From: Martinezella lusitana
GTDB lineage: Bacteria > Pseudomonadota > Alphaproteobacteria > Rhizobiales > Rhizobiaceae
Direction: 5' to 3'
NCBI RefSeq assembly: GCF_900094565.1
Contig: NZ_FMAF01000008.1
Coordinates: forward strand, 1 to 64,000
DNA: 64,000 nt
In this document: positions 60,584 through 64,000 of the stretch, piece after piece
Layout: every line of letters begins with the position of its first letter
Numbering within the stretch: the first letter of the stretch is position 1
The notes under the pieces: generated by a model
The model's database searches: none
What the model saw: the letters and a program-made list of their open reading frames with translations, nothing else
Told to the model about the DNA's origin: nothing
Translations under genes and position numbers: made by a program

Positions 60584-61116
60584 ATGTCCGGCCGGACAGT
60601 GAAAGACATTCCCCCAAAGTCAGGCCGAATTGCAGTTATCACCGTTGCCAATAGCGGTATCGGCTACGAAGCCGCCAAGGCGCTGGTCGGCGCTGGCGTA
60701 AAGGTCATCATCGCCTCACCCAACGAGAGAAAGGGCGCCGAGGCGCTCGCCAAAATCCGCTCGGCAACATCCGGCGCAGACATTGCCTTCGAGATGCAGA
60801 TGGGCGCCAACTATATCGGTCACTTCGCCTGGACGATGCGACTGCTGCCCACGGTTTTCGATGCCGACAACCCCCGTGTGGTCACCGTCAGCAGCCTGGC
60901 GCACCGCAGCGGCAGGATCAATTTCGAAGATCTGCAATGGCGGAAAAATTATGGGCTCGGCGTGCCTATTGCCAGTCGAAGCTGGCGACGCTGTTGTTCA
61001 GCCTGGAACTCGACCGCATCGCCGCCCATGCCCGCGATCCCGCCATCTGGCGGCGGCTTTGGGATGTCTCGGAGCAATTGACGGGATTGAAGATGCCTAT
61101 CCCCGCAACCGCCTGA
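60584..61116 (+). pseudogene. Decayed short-chain dehydrogenase
   Basis: The N-terminus keeps an SDR start (ITVANSGIGYEAAKALVGAGVKVIIAS; the first Gly of TGxxxGIG is Val), then jumps from ADIAFE to MQMGANYIGHFAWTMRLLPTV, losing the Asp/NNAG region. The Ser motif VVTVSSLAHRSG is intact. After NYGLGVPIASRSWR the frame is wrong: YCQSKLATLLFSLELDRIAAH (with the Tyr-x3-Lys) lies in another frame, and a further deletion joins it to ARDPAIWRRLWDVSEQLTGLK, the family C-terminus. At least two deletions and one frameshift. Confidence 0.8.
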
Positions 61117-61174
61117 AAGATGTGCCTCTCCGCAAGAGCGGAGAGGGACTTCGCGCATTCAATTCACCGGCAAC

Positions 61175-61639
61175 TCACTGGCTGACGCACTGCCGACGCG
61201 GACCATTGGTCGGCTGATAGGTATTGTCAGAAGCGCGATAGGTCTTGTACCGGCTCGCGCACCAGCGAACATGGGCGCTGCCGTGGGGCGGACGTGCGAC
61301 GGCGCCGCCAACAATTGCGCCGGCGGTGAAGGCGGCCAGCGGATACCAGAAACCATCGTTATAGCGGCGATATCCCGGGCGGGCGTAGCGATAGCCGCGA
61401 TGGCCATGCCAGTAGCCGCCGCGATAGTGCGGACGGTAATGTGGGCGATAGTGCGGGCGATAATGGGGACGGTGACGACGATATTGCACGTCGGTCACGC
61501 CGGCAGCCTGGCCGGTCGTCTGCAGGATTGCCGGCTGCACCATCGGCTGAATCGGCGCCGCAACGGCGGGATCAAATGATGTAACAGCAACCAGGGCACT
61601 TAAGGCGGTCACTGTCACGGTCGTCAGGAATCGTTTCAC
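61175..61639 (-). CDS. BA14K-family secreted protein
   Basis: Product of 154 residues: signal peptide (LTTVTVTALSALVAVTSFDPAVAA), a His/Tyr/Arg repeat region (RRHRPHYRPHYRPHYRP), a hydrophobic Gly/Ala segment (LAAFTAGAIVGGAVA), and the BA14K C-terminus (AHVRWCASRYKTYRASDNTYQP). The family, first known as a Brucella immunoreactive antigen, is common in Rhizobiales envelopes, where it may bind sugars. Confidence 0.9.
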   Translation of the reverse strand: MKRFLTTVTVTALSALVAVTSFDPAVAAPIQPMVQPAILQTTGQAAGVTDVQYRRHRPHYRPHYRPHYRPHYRGGYWHGHRGYRYARPGYRRYNDGFWYPLAAFTAGAIVGGAVARPPHGSAHVRWCASRYKTYRASDNTYQPTNGPRRQCVSQ

Positions 61640-61743
61640 AGCTCTTCTCCTCCAGAGACGTAATCGGAACGAACAACGCGCAATGATTGAAAATGAATCA
61701 TAATATTACCGCTTGCGCAAGTAAAAGACATTCAATAGTCATA

Positions 61744-61766
61744 TAGATAGGAAGCCTACCTATCTA
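61744..61766. promoter_or_regulatory. MarR operator candidate TAGATAGG-N7-CCTATCTA
   Basis: Perfect 8-bp arms, 18 bp before the marR start and overlapping its leader; the expected autoregulatory site for the MarR protein and its efflux pump. Confidence 0.7.
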
Positions 61767-61784
61767 CTGTTCGATTGAGACTCC

Positions 61785-62234
61785 ATGATCAAACCCGACC
61801 GTCATCATGTGCTTGAAGAAGCACATGCGCTCGCCGAGGCGTTGCGCCCTGCTCTCCATCGCCTGTACCGGCAATTGCGGCGCGAGAGCGACGATCCCGG
61901 CCTTTCACCCCTGCATGCCCTGCTGCTCCTCGCCATCATGCGCGAACCGGGCATCGGCGTCGCCGAACTGGCCCGGATGGAGAAGCTGCGCGGGCCAACG
62001 ATATCCGGACATGTGAAGACGATGGAGCGGGACGGTCTCATCACTCGCTCGGAGCCCGACCCGAGCGATCGGCGCCGCAATGGCCTGATCGCGACCGACA
62101 AAGGAGAAGAGCTGATACGGAGCATGAAACAAAAGCGGACCGACTGGCTTGCGTCCGAACTGGCCAAACTGTCGCCCGACGAGCGCGCTGCCATTCGCGC
62201 AGCGGTCGGGCCACTCGGGGAGATCGGGCAATGA
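61785..62234 (+). CDS. MarR-family regulator
   Basis: Product of 149 residues. Winged helix IMREPGIGVAELARMEKLRGPTISGHVKTMERDGLITRSEPDPSDRRRNGLIATDKGEELI is canonical, with the DxRR wing. It controls the MFS pump whose ATG overlaps its stop (ATGA), a common MarR-efflux arrangement. Ligand unknown. Confidence 0.92.
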   Translation: MIKPDRHHVLEEAHALAEALRPALHRLYRQLRRESDDPGLSPLHALLLLAIMREPGIGVAELARMEKLRGPTISGHVKTMERDGLITRSEPDPSDRRRNGLIATDKGEELIRSMKQKRTDWLASELAKLSPDERAAIRAAVGPLGEIGQ

Positions 62235-63787
62235 GCGGCGAGCGTCTGAATGCAATTCCGCCATCGGCGCCGGCCGCGAGCGATCCGCCCGATCGTCGCG
62301 AGATCCGCGCCGTCATTCTCGGCCTGATGATCGTTCTCGGCCTTGGCGCCATCGACCAAAGCATCGTGGCGACGGCCTTGCCGCGCATCGTCAGCGATCT
62401 CGGCGGGCTGACGCATCTGTCGTGGGTCGTCAGCGCCTATGTGCTGGCGTCGACCAGCACCATGCCGCTCTATGGCAAGCTCAGCGACCAGTACGGCCGC
62501 AAGCCGATGATCTACGCGGCGATCCTGATCTTCCTGCTCGGCTCCGTACTGAGCGGCATGGCGCAGACGCTGATGCAACTCATCGTCTTCCGGGCCATCC
62601 AGGGCATCGGCGCGGGTGGATTGCTGCCGCTGGCGCAGATCATCATCGGCGACATCGTGCCGCCGGCAAGACGTGGGCGCAATCAGGGCTCGATCGCCGC
62701 TGTCTTCGCCGTGTGCAGCGTCATCGGCCCGATCACCGGCGGCGTCATCACCGATCTCTTGTCGTGGCACTGGATCTTCTACGTCAACCTGCCGATCGGC
62801 GCCGTTGCCCTCGTCATGATCGGCCGAGCACTCAAGAGGCCGCATCAGGCGCGCAGCCGCCGCATCGACTATCTCGGCGCTGTCTTGCTGACGGCCTGCA
62901 CGACCAGCTTCCTGCTGGTGCTGGCGCTCGGCGGCAACGAATGGGCCTGGGATTCGCCTGAGATTTTCGGCCTGTCCGCGGCTGCCCTCATTCTCGGCGT
63001 TTGCTTCGTTCTCCATATCCGGCGGGAGCCAGAGCCGGTGCTGCCGCCGGATCTCTTCCGCAACCGGCTGTTCGTCGTCGCCTGCCTCGTGCTGGCATTG
63101 ACCTTCATGGGCATGCTCGGGGCCAGCCTCTTCTTCCCGCTGTTCTTCCAGATGGTCATGGGTGTCAGCCCCTCGCATTCCGGCCTGCTGACCGGCCCGC
63201 TGATGGTCGGCGTCGTCATCTCGTCCATGGTCAATGGCCGCGTGCTGCTGCATCGCTTCGGACGCTACAAGCCGGCCCAGCTATTCGGTCTGAGCCTTGC
63301 GACGGTCGCCTTCGCTACGCTCGCCTGGGCGGCGGCCACCAGCCAGGGCTTCATGGTGATCGAGCCAGCCGTCTTCGCCCTCGGCCTCGGACTTGGACTT
63401 GTCATGCCCACCATGACGATCGCGGTGCAGAATGCCCTGCCCTTTGCGCATCGCGGCGTCGGCACGGCGACGCTCGCCTTCTTCCGCTCGCTCGGCGGCC
63501 TCATCGGCGTCACCGGCTCCGGCGCCATCCTCGCCTATCACGTACAGAACGCTGGCGCCGCCCTGGACGGTCTTCATATGTCGTCATTGACGGAGGCCGG
63601 CATGAAGCAACTTGCCACCACCTCCCCCGAAGCCCATGCCGCGGCCATAGCGCTCTACCGCCACGCCATTGCCATGACCTTTGCGACGGGAACGGCCATC
63701 GTCGCATTGGCGCTGGTCGCACTGCTGTTCCTGCCGGAATTGCCGTTGGCGACGGAGCATGGAGAGGAAACGGCGCGCCGGGGCTGA
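62231..63787 (+). CDS. DHA2-type MFS drug transporter
   Basis: Product of 518 residues with about fourteen membrane segments (EmrB/QacA type). Motif A GKLSDQYGRKPMI, the first-helix QSIVATALPRIVSDLGG with the acidic residue of the DHA2 family, and motif C-like AVCSVIGPITGGVITD. It exports hydrophobic compounds by proton antiport. Coupled to marR. Confidence 0.92.
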   Translation: MSGERLNAIPPSAPAASDPPDRREIRAVILGLMIVLGLGAIDQSIVATALPRIVSDLGGLTHLSWVVSAYVLASTSTMPLYGKLSDQYGRKPMIYAAILIFLLGSVLSGMAQTLMQLIVFRAIQGIGAGGLLPLAQIIIGDIVPPARRGRNQGSIAAVFAVCSVIGPITGGVITDLLSWHWIFYVNLPIGAVALVMIGRALKRPHQARSRRIDYLGAVLLTACTTSFLLVLALGGNEWAWDSPEIFGLSAAALILGVCFVLHIRREPEPVLPPDLFRNRLFVVACLVLALTFMGMLGASLFFPLFFQMVMGVSPSHSGLLTGPLMVGVVISSMVNGRVLLHRFGRYKPAQLFGLSLATVAFATLAWAAATSQGFMVIEPAVFALGLGLGLVMPTMTIAVQNALPFAHRGVGTATLAFFRSLGGLIGVTGSGAILAYHVQNAGAALDGLHMSSLTEAGMKQLATTSPEAHAAAIALYRHAIAMTFATGTAIVALALVALLFLPELPLATEHGEETARRG

Positions 63788-63915
63788 TCGGCGCGCGGGA
63801 AAATTGCAGCCGCCGGGCGGCAAGCACGATCATCTGTCGCCCGGCGCGGGATACGCGCAAGCATTTGTGCCTGCGGTGCAGGCAGTCAGATCGCAAACTT
63901 ATATAGAGATGAGAA

Positions 63916-63992
63916 TGGCGCACCCGAAGAGATTCGAACTCCTGACCCCCAGATTCGTAGTCTGGTGCTCTATCCAGCTGAGCTACGGGTGC
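63916..63992 (-). tRNA. tRNA-Arg (anticodon ACG)
   Basis: Acceptor GCACCCG/CGGGTGC, D-stem GCTC/GAGC, anticodon arm CCAGA-CTACGAA-TCTGG, T-arm AGGAGTTCGAATCTCTT, encoded CCA. Confidence 0.95.
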
Positions 63993-64000
63993 GTGGCCGA

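Noticed and set aside
61416..61470. Short tandem repeats considered as a CRISPR-like array
   Set aside because: They encode the RPHY repeats of the BA14K protein, with a 12-bp period and no spacers.

Overview
The window reads as one continuous piece of a fast-growing Rhizobiaceae chromosome, most likely Rhizobium sensu lato. Support comes from the gcrA cell-cycle regulator, a SAM-II riboswitch before metZ, the frcBCAK fructose transporter with its ROK regulator, the phoR-pstSCAB-phoU-phoB order, an alpha-r14 type small RNA and rhizobial intergenic palindromes. GC is high except in the first 6 kb and in a few intergenic stretches.

Layout. (1) 1-5966: right end of an integrated prophage-like element: a repressor with a divergent Cro-position gene and multiple palindromic operators, a train of tiny overlapping genes, a tyrosine integrase and two cargo-type genes, abutting tRNA-Gly(CCC). 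The left end lies outside the window. (2) 6.1-14.7 kb: dcd, SAM-II/metZ, a lone DnaB-like ATPase, apaG, the argD-argF-hslO operon, and gcrA preceded by a dense cluster of CcrM (GANTC) sites. (3) 14.8-23.7 kb: phosphate regulon phoR-pstS-pstC-pstA-pstB-phoU-phoB with a triple-heptamer Pho box, and ppk2. (4) 23.7-32.1 kb: mixed genes including nitronate monooxygenase, tRNA-Thr(CGT), a methyltransferase, a glycosyltransferase, two tandem His-rich secreted paralogues, and a LysR-type protein with two winged helices. (5) 32.5-36.4 kb: osmoprotectant (betaine/choline class) ABC transporter. (6) 36.5-47.7 kb: YciI, VOC and PRC-barrel proteins, fadD, pgi, frk, pyrE, a TetR/NmrA-remnant/DUF1772 locus, a diguanylate cyclase and pyrC. 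(7) 47.8-53.4 kb: frcB-frcC-frcA-frcK, divergent frcR, and a FucU/RbsD mutarotase. (8) 53.6-64 kb: a hydroxyproline epimerase/dehydratase with a FAD oxidoreductase, a lipoprotein hydrolase, an anti-Shine-Dalgarno small RNA, an aldo/keto reductase, TetR, a PmtA-like methyltransferase, a decayed SDR gene, a BA14K protein, a MarR-MFS pair and tRNA-Arg(ACG).

Most of the backbone is ordinary. The points that deserve a second look are regulatory: two operator families in the prophage, the hairpin exactly at the predicted argD start site, the GANTC cluster at gcrA, a shared TTGACG..CGTCAA operator at nitronate monooxygenase and fadD, the three-hairpin anti-SD RNA, and the decayed enzymes (NmrA, SDR) beside intact regulators. 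I found no clear novel defence or CRISPR system. All family assignments were made by eye from sequence; no database search was run.
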